Shown here: positions 8,899-18,193 of the stretch, piece after piece
How the letters are laid out: every line of letters starts with the position of its first letter
How positions within the stretch are numbered: the first letter of the stretch is position 1
Assembly (NCBI RefSeq): GCF_003054245.1
Contig: NZ_QBKR01000013.1
Location: forward strand, 44,030 to 108,029
Length of the DNA: 64,000 bases
Direction: 5' to 3'
Origin: Melghirimyces profundicolus
GTDB lineage: Bacteria > Bacillota > Bacilli > Thermoactinomycetales > DSM-45169
The notes under the pieces: generated by a model
What the model was told of the DNA's origin: nothing
Seen by the model: the letters and a program-made list of their open reading frames with translations, nothing else
The model's database searches: none
Program-made: the position numbers and the translations under genes

Positions 8899-9012
8899 GT
8901 GTCGTTCGGTCAGATGGCTTGGTATTCCATTGAGATTGCCAACATTACCCATGGGTTTGCCGCCAACGGGATTCGTATGCCCTTTTTCAGCCATCTGAAC
9001 CGAAGGATGTAA
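8899..9012 (+). CDS. 37-residue leader peptide upstream of the ABC-F gene
   Basis: GTG 8899 lies 7 nt behind a perfect Shine-Dalgarno (AAAGGAGGTGA, 8881-8891). The ORF runs to TAA 9010-9012, giving a 37-residue peptide that starts VSFGQMAWYSIEIAN and ends HLNRRM. The RNA is highly structured. GGTGAAGGGACC (8887-8898), which covers the binding site edge, pairs with GGTTCCTTCACC (9020-9031) in 12 pairs including one G-U. TTCGGTCAGATGGCT (8905-8919) pairs with 8989-9004, with one bulge. A terminator follows. This layout matches ribosome-mediated attenuators of antibiotic-inducible ABC-F and erm genes. The peptide itself matches nothing I know. Confidence 0.72.
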   Translation: MSFGQMAWYSIEIANITHGFAANGIRMPFFSHLNRRM

Positions 9013-9054
9013 AGTGTAAGGTTCCTTCACCACGTTCAGCGGATAATGCTTCGG

Positions 9055-9088
9055 ACCGCAGGCGGGGATTCCTTGCCTGCGGTTTTTT
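9055..9088 (+). terminator. Intrinsic terminator between leader peptide and ABC-F gene (attenuator)
   Basis: ACCGCAGGC (9055-9063) and GCCTGCGGT (9075-9083) form a 9-bp GC-rich stem followed by six Ts. It sits before the ABC-F start with no other promoter visible between, so read-through should control expression of the ATPase. Confidence 0.82.
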
Positions 9089-9114
9089 GTGTTCAAAAAA
9101 GGAGGATCATCATC

Positions 9115-10761
9115 ATGCTTTGTGCGGCAAACCAGGTGGGTAAAATGCTGGGCGGCAACTGGGTGCTGGAAGATGTCCGTTTTCAAATCGGACCGGGGGA
9201 ACGGGTCGGGCTGGTCGGTCCCAACGGTTGCGGCAAGACCACCCTGCTCCGGCTGTTGGCGGGGATGGAGACCCCCGACCGGGGTGACATCTTCATCGGA
9301 AAAGAAGCCCGGACGGGTTATTTGGAGCAGGTTCCCGGAACGGATCCGGCGGCGACGGTGTGGGATGCCTTGCGGGCCCCCTTCGAAGGAGTGCTCCGAC
9401 TGGAAAAACGGATGGAACGACTGGCGGCGGAGATGGCCGATCCGGGGCTGGCGCCGGCGGAGTTGGACCGGGTGATGAAGCGGTACGAATCCTGTCAGGA
9501 GGACTTTGAGAAGCGGGGCGGCTATGAAACGGAGGCCCGGATCCGCAGGGTGGCCCACGGCCTCAATCTGTCGGAAGGAATGCTGGCCCGTCCCTTCGGT
9601 TCCCTGAGCGGCGGGGAAAAGACCAAAATCGGGCTGGCGCAGATCCTGCTGTCGGAAGCCGATCTGCTCCTGTTGGATGAACCGACCAACCATCTGGACT
9701 TGATGGCCATCGAGTGGTTGGAGGAGTATCTCTCCCAATACCGGGGCGCGGTTTTGGTGGTCTCTCACGACCGCTGTTTCCTGGATCGGGTGGTGAATCG
9801 GGTCATCGACCTGGAAGGGGGCGAAAGCCAAGTGTACCCGGGTAATTACTCCGCCTTTATCCGGGAGAAAGAAGAGCGGTTGTTGGCGGAGTTCCAGGCC
9901 TACCAGGAGCAGCAGAAAAAAATCAAAAAGATGAAAGAGACGATCAAGCGCCTCAGAGAGTGGGCCAACCGGGCCAATCCCCCCAACGCCGGTCTGCACC
10001 GCCGGGCCGCCAGTATGGAAAAGGCCCTGGAGCGGATGGAAAGACTGGACCGGCCGGTACTGGAGAGGAAAAAGATCGATCTTACCTTTCAACTGGATCA
10101 AAGGAGCGGACAGGACGTTTTCCGCTGTGAAGAGGTTTATAAAGAATACGGGGAAGATCTGATCCTGGATGGCGTCAATCTCCTCGTTCGGTCCGGGGAA
10201 CGGGTCGCCATCGTCGGGGAGAACGGTTCGGGGAAATCCACCCTGCTTCGCATCCTTCTGGGGATGGAGACGGCCGATCTCGGGAAAGTCGCTGTCGGTC
10301 CCTCGGTGAAGGTGGGGTGCCTGTCCCAGCAGGGATGGGAGGGGGACCCCGGTCAATCGGTGCTGGACGCTTTTCGGGAGGAGGTTCCGGTGGAAGAAGG
10401 GGAGGCCCGCCATCGGTTGGCCCGTTTTCTCTTCTGCGGCTATGACGTATACCGGCGGGTGGGAGACCTCAGCGGCGGCGAGCGGATACGTCTCCGCCTG
10501 GCCCAGTTGATGCACCGGGATTTGAATGCCCTGATCCTGGATGAACCGACCAACCACCTGGACATCGATTCCCGTGAAGTGCTGGAGGACGCACTGGAGC
10601 GTTTTCAGGGAACGGTTCTCGCGGTCTCCCACGACCGCTATTTTCTCAACAAACTCTTCGCTCCCGTCTGTTGGCTGGAAAAGGGGAAGCTCACCCGGTA
10701 TGAGGGGAACTACGACGAAGCCAGGCGGAAGCGGGCGGTGTTGCAGGAATGGAACCGTTGA
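9115..10761 (+). CDS. ABC-F family ATPase, probable ribosome-protection protein
   Basis: The 548-residue protein carries two ABC cassettes and no membrane segment. The first has GPNGCGKTT (35-43), LSGGEKTK and LLLLDEPTNHLD. The second has GENGSGKST, LSGGERIR and LILDEPTNHLD. The charged helical linker between them (RLLAEFQAYQEQQKK region) is the ABC-F P-site tRNA interaction motif. ABC-F proteins bind the ribosomal E site and either rescue stalled ribosomes or dislodge antibiotics. The attenuated leader upstream favours the antibiotic-resistance type, but the subclass cannot be settled by eye. ATG 9115 follows AAAAAAGGAGG. It ends at a shared bidirectional terminator. Confidence 0.9.
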   Translation: MLCAANQVGKMLGGNWVLEDVRFQIGPGERVGLVGPNGCGKTTLLRLLAGMETPDRGDIFIGKEARTGYLEQVPGTDPAATVWDALRAPFEGVLRLEKRMERLAAEMADPGLAPAELDRVMKRYESCQEDFEKRGGYETEARIRRVAHGLNLSEGMLARPFGSLSGGEKTKIGLAQILLSEADLLLLDEPTNHLDLMAIEWLEEYLSQYRGAVLVVSHDRCFLDRVVNRVIDLEGGESQVYPGNYSAFIREKEERLLAEFQAYQEQQKKIKKMKETIKRLREWANRANPPNAGLHRRAASMEKALERMERLDRPVLERKKIDLTFQLDQRSGQDVFRCEEVYKEYGEDLILDGVNLLVRSGERVAIVGENGSGKSTLLRILLGMETADLGKVAVGPSVKVGCLSQQGWEGDPGQSVLDAFREEVPVEEGEARHRLARFLFCGYDVYRRVGDLSGGERIRLRLAQLMHRDLNALILDEPTNHLDIDSREVLEDALERFQGTVLAVSHDRYFLNKLFAPVCWLEKGKLTRYEGNYDEARRKRAVLQEWNR

Positions 10762-10785
10762 TGAATTGCGGAAATGCCATGAAGA

Positions 10786-10816
10786 AAGAACCCGCCACGG
10801 GGAGTGGCGGGTTCTT
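10786..10816. terminator. Bidirectional terminator between convergent genes
   Basis: AAGAACCCGCCAC and GTGGCGGGTTCTT make a 13-bp stem with A- and T-rich edges. It can serve both the ABC-F gene and the aminotransferase. Confidence 0.85.
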
Positions 10817-12145
10817 CTATTCAACCGTGGCGGGCTGTTGAGTTTCCTGTTCGAATCGGGTCAACGCCCGATCCAGCATGCGGATCCCTTCGTCGATCTG
10901 TTCGCGGGTTACTGTGAGGGGCGGGATCATCCGGATGACTTCCCCGTGATTGCCGCAGAGGTAGAAAAGGACTCCTTCTTCCAAGGCAAGGTCCAGGATC
11001 CGCAGTGTCGCTTCCCCGTCAGGTTTCCCGGTATCAGGGTGGATGATTTCGATTCCGATCATGAGTCCGATCCCCCGGACATCGCCGACGATCGGGTGAC
11101 GACGTTGGATTTCCTTCAGTCGTTCCATGGCATGGGCTCCCATGCGACGGGCATTTTCCAGCAGGTTCTCCTCCCGGATCACTTCCAGGGTGGCCAGGGC
11201 TGCGGAGCAGGCGATCGGGTTGCCGCCGAAGGTGGTTCCGTGGCTGCCCATCGGCCATTGATTCATCAGTTCCTTGGGGGCGACCGTGGCGGACAGGGGA
11301 AGGCCGGAGGCAATCCCCTTGGCAATGGCCATGATATCCGGCGTCACGCCGAACGATTGGGCGGCGAACCAGTCACCGGTGCGGCCGAAACCGGTTTGCA
11401 CCTCGTCGAATATGAGGAGGATCCCGTGACGGTCGCAGATCTCCCGGACTTTTTTCAGCCATGCTTTGGGGGGAATGACATATCCCCCTTCTCCCAAAAC
11501 GGGTTCCAGAATGACGCACGCCACTTCCTCCGGGGTGACCTGATGGGCGAACAGGCGCTCAAAGTCTTTCTCCAGTTCTTCCACGCACCGGACTTCGGGG
11601 TTTTCGTCCGGGAAACGACTCCGTGGGTCAGCGTAGGGAATCTGATAAACCAGGCCGGAGGGTTGAAGAAAGCGGCGGTATTTGCTTTTGGACGTGCTGA
11701 CGGAGAGCGCTCCCAGCGACCGCCCGTGAAAACAACCGGTGAAGGAGACGGCGTAGGGGCGGCGGGTGACGTGCTTGGCCAGTTTGATGGCGCCCTCCAC
11801 CGCCTCCGTTCCGCTGTTGGAAAAGAAGAAGGAGTCCAAATTTCCGGGAAGGACCCCGGCCAGTTCGTCAGCCAGGCGAAGGATCGATTCGTACACGATG
11901 ACCCCGATGGGTCCGTGGATCAGATGATCCGCTGATTCTTTGATGGCGGCGACCACTTTGGGATGACGGTGACCGGTGTTGGTCACCGCGATTCCGGAGG
12001 TGAAATCGAGGTATTTTTGTCCCTCGGGACCAACATAGTACCCGCCTTCTTCCCTCACCACCGGGAGGTTGGGATGGTCTTTGGACATGCTGGGAGCAAA
12101 TCGGTTGGGCATGTGTGCCATGAGTGAAGTCCAGTCTTGAGTCAA
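10817..12145 (-). CDS. Class III pyridoxal-phosphate aminotransferase (4-aminobutyrate/acetylornithine type)
   Basis: The 442-residue enzyme shows the class III pattern. [17 protein letters not shown] binds the cofactor phosphate, [14 protein letters not shown] supplies the ring-stacking aromatic, [15 protein letters not shown] carries D247, and [12 protein letters not shown] holds the Schiff-base lysine K276. Family members transfer omega-amino groups from GABA, ornithine or related diamines to 2-oxoglutarate. The exact substrate cannot be read from sequence. Start TTG 12145 was chosen because AAGGTG lies 6 nt upstream; longer starts lack a site. It lies 25 bp behind yjiH on the same strand, so a transporter-aminotransferase operon is likely. 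Confidence 0.88.
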   Translation of the reverse strand: MTQDWTSLMAHMPNRFAPSMSKDHPNLPVVREEGGYYVGPEGQKYLDFTSGIAVTNTGHRHPKVVAAIKESADHLIHGPIGVIVYESILRLADELAGVLPGNLDSFFFSNSGTEAVEGAIKLAKHVTRRPYAVSFTGCFHGRSLGALSVSTSKSKYRRFLQPSGLVYQIPYADPRSRFPDENPEVRCVEELEKDFERLFAHQVTPEEVACVILEPVLGEGGYVIPPKAWLKKVREICDRHGILLIFDEVQTGFGRTGDWFAAQSFGVTPDIMAIAKGIASGLPLSATVAPKELMNQWPMGSHGTTFGGNPIACSAALATLEVIREENLLENARRMGAHAMERLKEIQRRHPIVGDVRGIGLMIGIEIIHPDTGKPDGEATLRILDLALEEGVLFYLCGNHGEVIRMIPPLTVTREQIDEGIRMLDRALTRFEQETQQPATVE

Positions 12146-12170
12146 TCTCAACACCTTCCCGAATTCGAGT

Positions 12171-13592
12171 TTAGAAAAGGAGATGAGCCACGAGGGCAAA
12201 GAAGGGGAGTGTGATCAGGGTTCGTTGAATGAAAATGATCAGGAGATCCGTAAAGGAGACCGGGATCTTGGAACGAAGGAGCAGAATGCCGATCTCCGAC
12301 ATGTAGATCAATTGAGAGACGGACATGCCGGCGATGACGAACCGGGTCAATTCGCTCTCCACCCCTTTGCCCACCACCACCGGCAGGAACATGTCGGCGA
12401 AGCCGACGATCAGGGCGGGGGCGGCTGCCTGGGCTTCCGGAATTTGCAGGAGTCCCAACAGCGGGACCAATGGGTAGGAGAGCAGGAAAAACACCGGGGT
12501 GTATTCCGCGATGACCAGCGCCAGCGTCCCCAGGGCCATCACCAGCGGAATCAGTCCGAACCAGATGTCCAGCACGTTTTGAAACCCGTGACGGATGACT
12601 TGGGAGAAGCTTTGGACGGTGGAAGCCTGTTCGACTGCTTTTTCGAGCCCCCACTGCCATCCGGATCTGCCTTTCGGGACTTCCTCGGAAATCTGTTTTC
12701 CCACGGCTTCATGGTACGTGTCTTCTTTTCTGGAAAGAGGAGGAATGCGCGGGCAGATGACAGCTGCAACAATTCCGGAGACAAGAACCGTCAGGTAGTA
12801 AGGAACGAACATGTGTTCCAATCCGATGAAGCTGATTACCACCAAGCTGAACGCGATGGAAGCCACGGAGAAGTTGGTGGCGATCACCGCCGCCTCGCGT
12901 TTGGTGTAGAAACCCTGTTCATACTGTTTGGTGGTGATCAGCACCCCGACCGTGCCGCTCCCCATCCAAGAGGCGACGGCGTCAATGGAAGACCGCCCCG
13001 GAATTTGAAAAAGGGGGCGCATGATCTTCCGAACCAAGGTCCCGAAAAACTCCATCAACCCGAAATCGAGGAGGAGAGGCATCAAAAGTCCGGCAAAGAG
13101 GAACCAGGTGGTCAGGACGGGAACGAGGGAATGGAGCACGGTTCCCCCCGTGGCTTCCGACCAAATCCATTCAGGACCGGTATGGTACAGCACCATCGTG
13201 GCGAAAACAGCTCCGATCAGACGCATGGCGACGGCGAAAATGCCGACATCAAACAACCCTTTCAGGAAAGGAGACCGGATCAGCCAACCGGGTTTCGCCG
13301 TCTTGGCCAAAACCGCAAGCAAAACGGATCCCCACAGAAGGAAAGTCATGAAACCGGACAGATAGTCTTGAGCCAACCCCTGGATGCTTTCCGCCAGGAT
13401 GCCCACTCCGATGGTCCATTTCCCCTGATAGTACACAGGTGTCAAAAACAGAATAATCCCCAATAATGACGGGAGAAGGAATTTCAGAAAGTTCACCGGA
13501 TGCCTCAGTCGTTTGTCATTCTCCAGGGCGGTTTTCGCTTGTTGAGTTTGCAATGTATCCACCTCTTTCACCCATGTTGGATTTTCATTCAT
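12171..13592 (-). CDS. YjiH family membrane protein (nucleoside-recognition/GATE domain)
   Basis: This 473-residue integral membrane protein has about eleven hydrophobic segments. It carries the YjiH/GATE pattern, including the [20 protein letters not shown] motif and a later [16 protein letters not shown] segment. The family is predicted to transport small solutes and is often next to amino-acid catabolic genes, as here with a class III aminotransferase 25 bp downstream. An amino-acid or amine uptake role is therefore inferred, not shown. The start MNENP lies 30-60 bp behind a good promoter. The ribosome binding site is weak. Confidence 0.82.
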   Translation of the reverse strand: MNENPTWVKEVDTLQTQQAKTALENDKRLRHPVNFLKFLLPSLLGIILFLTPVYYQGKWTIGVGILAESIQGLAQDYLSGFMTFLLWGSVLLAVLAKTAKPGWLIRSPFLKGLFDVGIFAVAMRLIGAVFATMVLYHTGPEWIWSEATGGTVLHSLVPVLTTWFLFAGLLMPLLLDFGLMEFFGTLVRKIMRPLFQIPGRSSIDAVASWMGSGTVGVLITTKQYEQGFYTKREAAVIATNFSVASIAFSLVVISFIGLEHMFVPYYLTVLVSGIVAAVICPRIPPLSRKEDTYHEAVGKQISEEVPKGRSGWQWGLEKAVEQASTVQSFSQVIRHGFQNVLDIWFGLIPLVMALGTLALVIAEYTPVFFLLSYPLVPLLGLLQIPEAQAAAPALIVGFADMFLPVVVGKGVESELTRFVIAGMSVSQLIYMSEIGILLLRSKIPVSFTDLLIIFIQRTLITLPFFALVAHLLF

Positions 13593-13628
13593 CCGACCGA
13601 AAATGAATAAATATAAATTAATGGTTAT

Positions 13629-13657
13629 ATTTTATACACCCCCGTTCTGTTGTTCAA
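13629..13657 (-). promoter_or_regulatory. Predicted promoter of the yjiH-aminotransferase operon
   Basis: On the minus strand TTGAAC (13657-13652) and TAAAAT (13634-13629) are separated by 17 bp. The AT-rich stretch down to the start codon contains TGAATAAATATAAA-like sequence that weakly recalls ArgR boxes; I do not claim one. Confidence 0.5.
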
Positions 13658-13765
13658 CCGGTGGTCCCGAAAGGGTCGGAAGAAACTTTTTAACCATCGG
13701 GGCCGCCTCAAAAGTTCTTTGTTGCGATAAATATTTTGCAAGATGAATGCCAAGATCAACGAATG

Positions 13766-13858
13766 TTATTTTTTTTCAATTTTCTTGTCGCGTGCCCGGA
13801 TCCGTTGTTTTCTCAACATCTCCAACTCACTTTTCACCCGGTCCATCTCCTCTTCCAT
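13766..13858 (-). CDS. Possible 30-residue highly charged peptide
   Basis: The ORF begins MEEEMDRVKSELEMLRKQ and ends KKIEKK, a charged coiled-coil-like sequence. It is downstream of the nhaC terminator on the same strand. No clear ribosome binding site precedes the ATG, so it may be a remnant or chance ORF. Confidence 0.25.
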   Translation of the reverse strand: MEEEMDRVKSELEMLRKQRIRARDKKIEKK

Positions 13859-13884
13859 TTTTTTGAGGTACTTTGTTGAATAAA

Positions 13885-13911
13885 GCCTGGCAGCAGAAGA
13901 GGCTGCCAGGC
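13885..13911 (-). terminator. Intrinsic terminator after nhaC-like gene
   Basis: GCCTGGCAGC and GCTGCCAGGC (10-bp perfect stem) are followed by TTTATT on the minus strand. Confidence 0.82.
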
Positions 13912-13928
13912 CAAAGGACGGGAAGGGG

Positions 13929-15467
13929 TCAGCGGCTCAGCATCCATCCAACCCACGCGTAGAGGGCAGTGCTGACGACGATGACGATCAGGGAAGCCTT
14001 CAGCTTCCGGCGGGCGTACTTCATCAACGGAAGTTTCATCACCGTGGCCATGGCGACGGTGTTGTCGCTTAAGGGGGAGGCGAAACCGCCGAAACTTCCA
14101 CTGGCAAAGACCGCTCCGGCCACCAGCGGAAGGGGGGTTTCCGTTCCGGAGGCCAATGAAAAAGCCAGAGGCATCAGGATGGCCCAGGCGCCGAAGGTGG
14201 ACCCGATCACATAGGAGATCAGGCAACCCACCAAAAAGAGGGCCGGGGCCACCCACAGGGGAGGGACGGCGGCTCCGATCAGGTTCCGGGTGTAAGCGAT
14301 GAAACCGAGATCTTCCGAAACGGCGGTGAGCGCCCAAACCAAAGCGAGGAGCACATTGACCCCCATCATTTCGTTGCCTCCCTGGAGAAAGCCGAACAAC
14401 AGGCGCTGCAACGGCTGTCGCCGCAGTCTGTACCAGAGGAGAGAGAGGAGGAGGGTGGCGAAAACCGCCAACAGCATGGCCTTGGCGGCATTGGCCCTGG
14501 CCAGCGCGCCGAGCAGCGTGTTGGATTGGGCCGCTCCGTCCAGCCAGGTGAGGAGGAAAGTGAATCCCACCAGAAGAACGAGGGGGATGGTCAGGTGGAT
14601 CGCCCGGGGCGTCGATGTTTCAGCCACGATTTCCACCGGATCGGGAAAGTCGCTGTCAGCTTCATGTTCGCTGCTGGCTCCCGAAGCTTTCGGTTCCGCC
14701 CCCTCCGGCTGGGAACAGAGGTCCTCCAGGTATGCCACCTGGGGTGAGGTTCGGAACGGGGTGCGGATTCCGGGCGGGCAATCTTCTCCGTTTTCCACGT
14801 CGGATTCCGGCTTCCCTTGAACAAAACTGCGGAACAGGGCGTAGAGGAGCATCAGGATGGAGAAAAAATTGAAGGGGAGGCTTTGGAGCAACAGCCGGTA
14901 TGCCGGGACCTGCAGTCCCTGGTGACCGGCGGAGTCGTTAATGAGCCCCACCATATACCCCACAAACGCCGTCCCGATCGGAACCAGGGCGATCAGCGGG
15001 GTGGAAGTGGCGTCGATGATGAAAGCCACCTTCGAAGCAGGGACTTTCAAGCGCTCGAACACCTTTTTCATCACGGGACCCACGGTGATGATCCGAAAGT
15101 CCGGTGCCATGAAGGTGGCCGCCGAAGAGAGCCAGGTCAGACCGAAGGCCCCCCGGACGGTGCGGACTTTTTTGTTCATCCACCGTGCGAACCCGGACAC
15201 CCCGCCGGTCACCCGGACCAGCCCCACAAAGGAGCCGAAGCCGTACAGGAATACAAGCAGACGAAGGTTGTCCGGAGAGGCCAGTTCCTGTAACAGGTAT
15301 TGCATGGCGGCTTCCAGTCCGCCCACGGGAGTCGGTCTCATCATGTAGGCTCCCACGAGCAGACCCGCCACCAGCCCGGGAAGAACCTGGCGGGTGAGAA
15401 GGGCCAAGGGAATCACCAGAAAAAACGGAAGGAGGGACCAAATGGAAGGTTGCGGCATGGAAGGCAT
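13929..15467 (-). CDS. NhaC-type Na+/H+ antiporter family protein
   Basis: The 512-residue protein has about eleven to twelve membrane spans and a hydrophilic, Glu-rich cytoplasmic loop near residues 215-285. NhaC-family signatures are visible: PDFRIITVGPVMKKVFERLKV followed by IIDATSTPLIALVPIGTAFVGYM, and near the C-terminus IGSTFGAWAILMPLA and FGGFASPLSDNTVAMA. These proteins exchange Na+ for H+, or organic acids in related branches (MleN). The Asp and Ser/Thr in the SPLSDNT segment are expected to line the ion path. It is a single-gene unit with its own terminator. Confidence 0.88.
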   Translation of the reverse strand: MPSMPQPSIWSLLPFFLVIPLALLTRQVLPGLVAGLLVGAYMMRPTPVGGLEAAMQYLLQELASPDNLRLLVFLYGFGSFVGLVRVTGGVSGFARWMNKKVRTVRGAFGLTWLSSAATFMAPDFRIITVGPVMKKVFERLKVPASKVAFIIDATSTPLIALVPIGTAFVGYMVGLINDSAGHQGLQVPAYRLLLQSLPFNFFSILMLLYALFRSFVQGKPESDVENGEDCPPGIRTPFRTSPQVAYLEDLCSQPEGAEPKASGASSEHEADSDFPDPVEIVAETSTPRAIHLTIPLVLLVGFTFLLTWLDGAAQSNTLLGALARANAAKAMLLAVFATLLLSLLWYRLRRQPLQRLLFGFLQGGNEMMGVNVLLALVWALTAVSEDLGFIAYTRNLIGAAVPPLWVAPALFLVGCLISYVIGSTFGAWAILMPLAFSLASGTETPLPLVAGAVFASGSFGGFASPLSDNTVAMATVMKLPLMKYARRKLKASLIVIVVSTALYAWVGWMLSR

Positions 15468-15608
15468 CCTTTCTTCAATGTTCCAATCATATTTTGCTGC
15501 AGAAGGAATGAGAACATGCGGTCATTCCGGTCCTGAAACAAAAGGGCTGATGGGCGGGGGGAAATAGGATACAATAGACTTCAGTTGATGTTCTTCGGAG
15601 GTGGAACC

Positions 15609-16042
15609 GTGACCGAGCTTGCAAAAAAACTCCATATCAAAGAGGGACAGAGCATCCTCATTCTGAACGAACCGGTTGGCTACCGCGAACGGCTGGAACC
15701 GTTGCCCGAAGGGGCGGAGTACATATCCGACGCAGGGGAAGGGATGGCGGATTTCGTCCAGCTTTTCGTCAAAAGCGTGGCCGATTTGGAAGAGTGGGTG
15801 CCCCGGACGCTCCGGACGCTCAGATATGACGGTCTCTTCTGGGTGACCTATCCCAAAAAAGCTTCCGGTGTGGAGACAGACATCCACCGGGATCAGGGGT
15901 GGGAATCATTGACGGAGGCCGATTCAACCCCGTCGCCCAGGTTTCCATCTCCGATATCTGGTCCGCCCTGCACTTCAGGCCGACGGAGAAAATCACACGG
16001 AGTCAGGTGACAGGTCCATTTGCCGGACACAAGAGAGCATAA
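15609..16042 (+). pseudogene. DUF3052-like protein with a 1-nt frameshift near 15920
   Basis: GTG 15609 behind GGAGGTGG opens a DUF3052-like protein: LAKKLHIKEGQ, GYRERLEPLPEG, DFVQLFVKSVADLE and DGLFWVTYPKKASGVETDI. After SLTEA the reading frame diverges. In the next frame the expected ending follows immediately (FNPVAQVSISDIWSALHFRPTEK...), closing at TAA 16040. Restoring one G in GAGGCCGATTC at about 15920 would join the halves. Either the gene is broken or the base was missed in sequencing. In-frame translation instead stops at 16010 with an unrelated tail. The family's function is unknown. Confidence 0.75.
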
Positions 16043-16076
16043 AAAAAGCGACTGTCGCAGGACAGTCGCTTTTTTT
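16041..16076 (+). terminator. Intrinsic terminator after the DUF3052-like gene
   Basis: A perfect 16-bp stem (AAAAAAAGCGACTGTC and complement) surrounds a GCAG loop and ends in seven Ts. It overlaps the stop codon of the shifted frame, which supports that frame as the original one. Confidence 0.88.
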
Positions 16077-16291
16077 ATGCAGATTCCACCAATGAAATGG
16101 GAAAAATAAAAGATCATACCACTAATTCCCTTATAATGTATTATATAAAAGTTCAACTTTTCTCCTTGTGCCCCTTTTTTGACGGTGGTATCATAATCAA
16201 AGCGATCTTTTAATTAACTTAATTTGTATTTAATTTACTAAAAATAGAAACCAATTTCCGTTAACCAACCAGTGAAAAGAAGGGGTAGGAG

Positions 16292-18181
16292 ATGAGCAAA
16301 GAAAGCAACAAGCCATCCGCGGGATTTGTACCTTATGTCTCGTCATCCAAATCCCTGCCGGAAATGACGGTAATTGCCGTCCTCCTCGGGATCGTGCTGG
16401 CGATCGTGTTCGGCGCGGCCAATGCTTACCTGGGGCTCAAAGTGGGTCTGACGGTTACCGCTTCCATCCCGGCAGCCGTGATTTCGATGGCGATTCTGCG
16501 GGGGATTTTCCGCAGGGAGTCCATCCTGGAAAACAACATTGTCCAAACCATGACCACCGCCGGTGAAGCGATCGGCGCGGGGGCGGTTTTCACCCTGCCG
16601 GCGCTCTTCCTTTGGGATCTTCAGCCGAGCCAGGTGATGATTGCCTTCATCGTGCTGACCGGTGGATTTCTGGGTGTCTTCATGATGGTGCCGCTCCGTC
16701 GCCTGCTGATTGTGAACGAGCACCACACCTTGCCTTACCCGGAAGGCACCGCCTGCGCCGAAGTTCTGAAGTCGGGGGAAACCGGCGGACGGAATGCCCG
16801 CCTCGTCTTCTCCGGGTTTATCGTGGGCGGTCTGGTCAAAGCCCTCGGGGACGGCTGGATGCTCTTCAAGACCGAGATTGAAACGGGAATCGGCAAATTC
16901 AAGAATGCGGTCATTGGAATGGACGTCCTTCCCTCCCTTCTGGGGGTCGGGTATATCATCGGTCCCCGGATCGCCGGACAGATGATTGCCGGCGGGCTGC
17001 TCGCCTGGATCGTGTTCATTCCCATGATCGGGTTCTTTGGTGCCGGGACAGAACAAACCATCTTCCCGGCTGAAAAACCGATCCGCCAGTTGGATGCTTG
17101 GGGGATCTGGAAGGGGTATATCACGTATATCGGTGCCGGCGCCGTGGCCGTGGCCGGTGTGATCACCCTGATCAAGACCCTTCCCACTCTGGTCCAATCC
17201 ATTCAGGCCACCGCCCGGAGCTTCCAGGGTGACCAGCTGTCCGGCGGCCTGGAGCGGACGGATCGCGACATCCCCTTCAAGTGGGTGCTGGTTGGCGTGC
17301 TGGCAGTGATTGCCCTGATCGCCTTCGTTCCCGTGACCAACGTCGGAATCACCGGTGCCGTTGCCATCGCCATCTTCGGTTTTCTGTTCGTGGCCGTGGC
17401 TTCCCGGATCGTGGGTATTGTGGGAAGTTCCTCTTCACCCGTATCGGGGATGACGATTGCGACCATCCTGATTGTGACGATGATCTTTAAGTTTACGGGT
17501 CTCTCCGGTCAGGAAGGGATGATCGCCTCCCTGACCGTCGGTGCCATTGTCTGTACGGCACTGGCCGTTGCGGGTGACATTTCCCAGGACCTGAAGACCG
17601 GTTACCTGGTCGGCGGGACTCCCTGGAAACAGCAAATTGCCATGATGATCGGCGTGGTGGCTTCCGGTCTCTTGATCGGATTTGTGCTGGTGGTTCTCGA
17701 TGCTTCCTTTGAAATGGGTTCGAGAGACCTGCCCGCTCCAAAAGGGGTTCTGATGAAAATCATCATTGAAGGTCTGATGGCCGGAAACCTGCCCTGGGAT
17801 CTGATCTTCCTGGGCGCGGCCACCGCTGTGGTCATCGAATTTTTGGGTCTGAATTCCCTGGTGGTGGCCGTGGGTCTGTACCTGCCGGTCCACATCAGTG
17901 CTCCTGTGATGATCGGTGGGGTTGTGCGTTGGTTGATCGACCGATTCACCAAAGAGGACCTCGTGCGAAAAGCGCGTCAGAACACCGGAACCCTCTTTGC
18001 CTCCGGTTTGATCGCGGGTGAGTCCCTGGTGGGCGTGATTATCGCCGCTCTCATCTTCTTCGGAATCATGGGCGGGGATGCTCCGGTTATGATCGAAAAC
18101 AATCTGGTTTCCTTGAGCGTCTTCCTTGCCGTCACGGTGCTCTTGTGGGCGGTTTCCCGCCGGGGCAAAGCTGAGGTTTGA
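16292..18181 (+). CDS. OPT family oligopeptide transporter
   Basis: The 629-residue protein has roughly fourteen to sixteen membrane spans and matches the bacterial OPT family. Examples are NAYLGLKVGLTVTASIPAAVISMA near residues 45-70, NNIVQTMTTAGEAIGAGAVFTLPAL, and PLRRLLIVNEHHTLPYPEGTACAEVL. OPT proteins are proton-coupled importers of small peptides or metal-chelate conjugates. The start is well supported by AAGGGGTAGGAG before ATG 16292. A PqqD-like gene begins 12 bp after the stop and the pair shares one terminator. The AT-rich 215-bp region upstream contains no obvious promoter match. Confidence 0.92.
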   Translation: MSKESNKPSAGFVPYVSSSKSLPEMTVIAVLLGIVLAIVFGAANAYLGLKVGLTVTASIPAAVISMAILRGIFRRESILENNIVQTMTTAGEAIGAGAVFTLPALFLWDLQPSQVMIAFIVLTGGFLGVFMMVPLRRLLIVNEHHTLPYPEGTACAEVLKSGETGGRNARLVFSGFIVGGLVKALGDGWMLFKTEIETGIGKFKNAVIGMDVLPSLLGVGYIIGPRIAGQMIAGGLLAWIVFIPMIGFFGAGTEQTIFPAEKPIRQLDAWGIWKGYITYIGAGAVAVAGVITLIKTLPTLVQSIQATARSFQGDQLSGGLERTDRDIPFKWVLVGVLAVIALIAFVPVTNVGITGAVAIAIFGFLFVAVASRIVGIVGSSSSPVSGMTIATILIVTMIFKFTGLSGQEGMIASLTVGAIVCTALAVAGDISQDLKTGYLVGGTPWKQQIAMMIGVVASGLLIGFVLVVLDASFEMGSRDLPAPKGVLMKIIIEGLMAGNLPWDLIFLGAATAVVIEFLGLNSLVVAVGLYLPVHISAPVMIGGVVRWLIDRFTKEDLVRKARQNTGTLFASGLIAGESLVGVIIAALIFFGIMGGDAPVMIENNLVSLSVFLAVTVLLWAVSRRGKAEV

Positions 18182-18193
18182 CCCGGGAAATTC

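Noticed and set aside
13593..13628. ArgR box before yjiH
   Set aside because: TGAATAAATATAAA is only a partial match in an AT-rich promoter region; not enough to call.
15570..15575. TACAAT as -10 for the DUF3052-like gene
   Set aside because: No recognisable -35 at a suitable distance.
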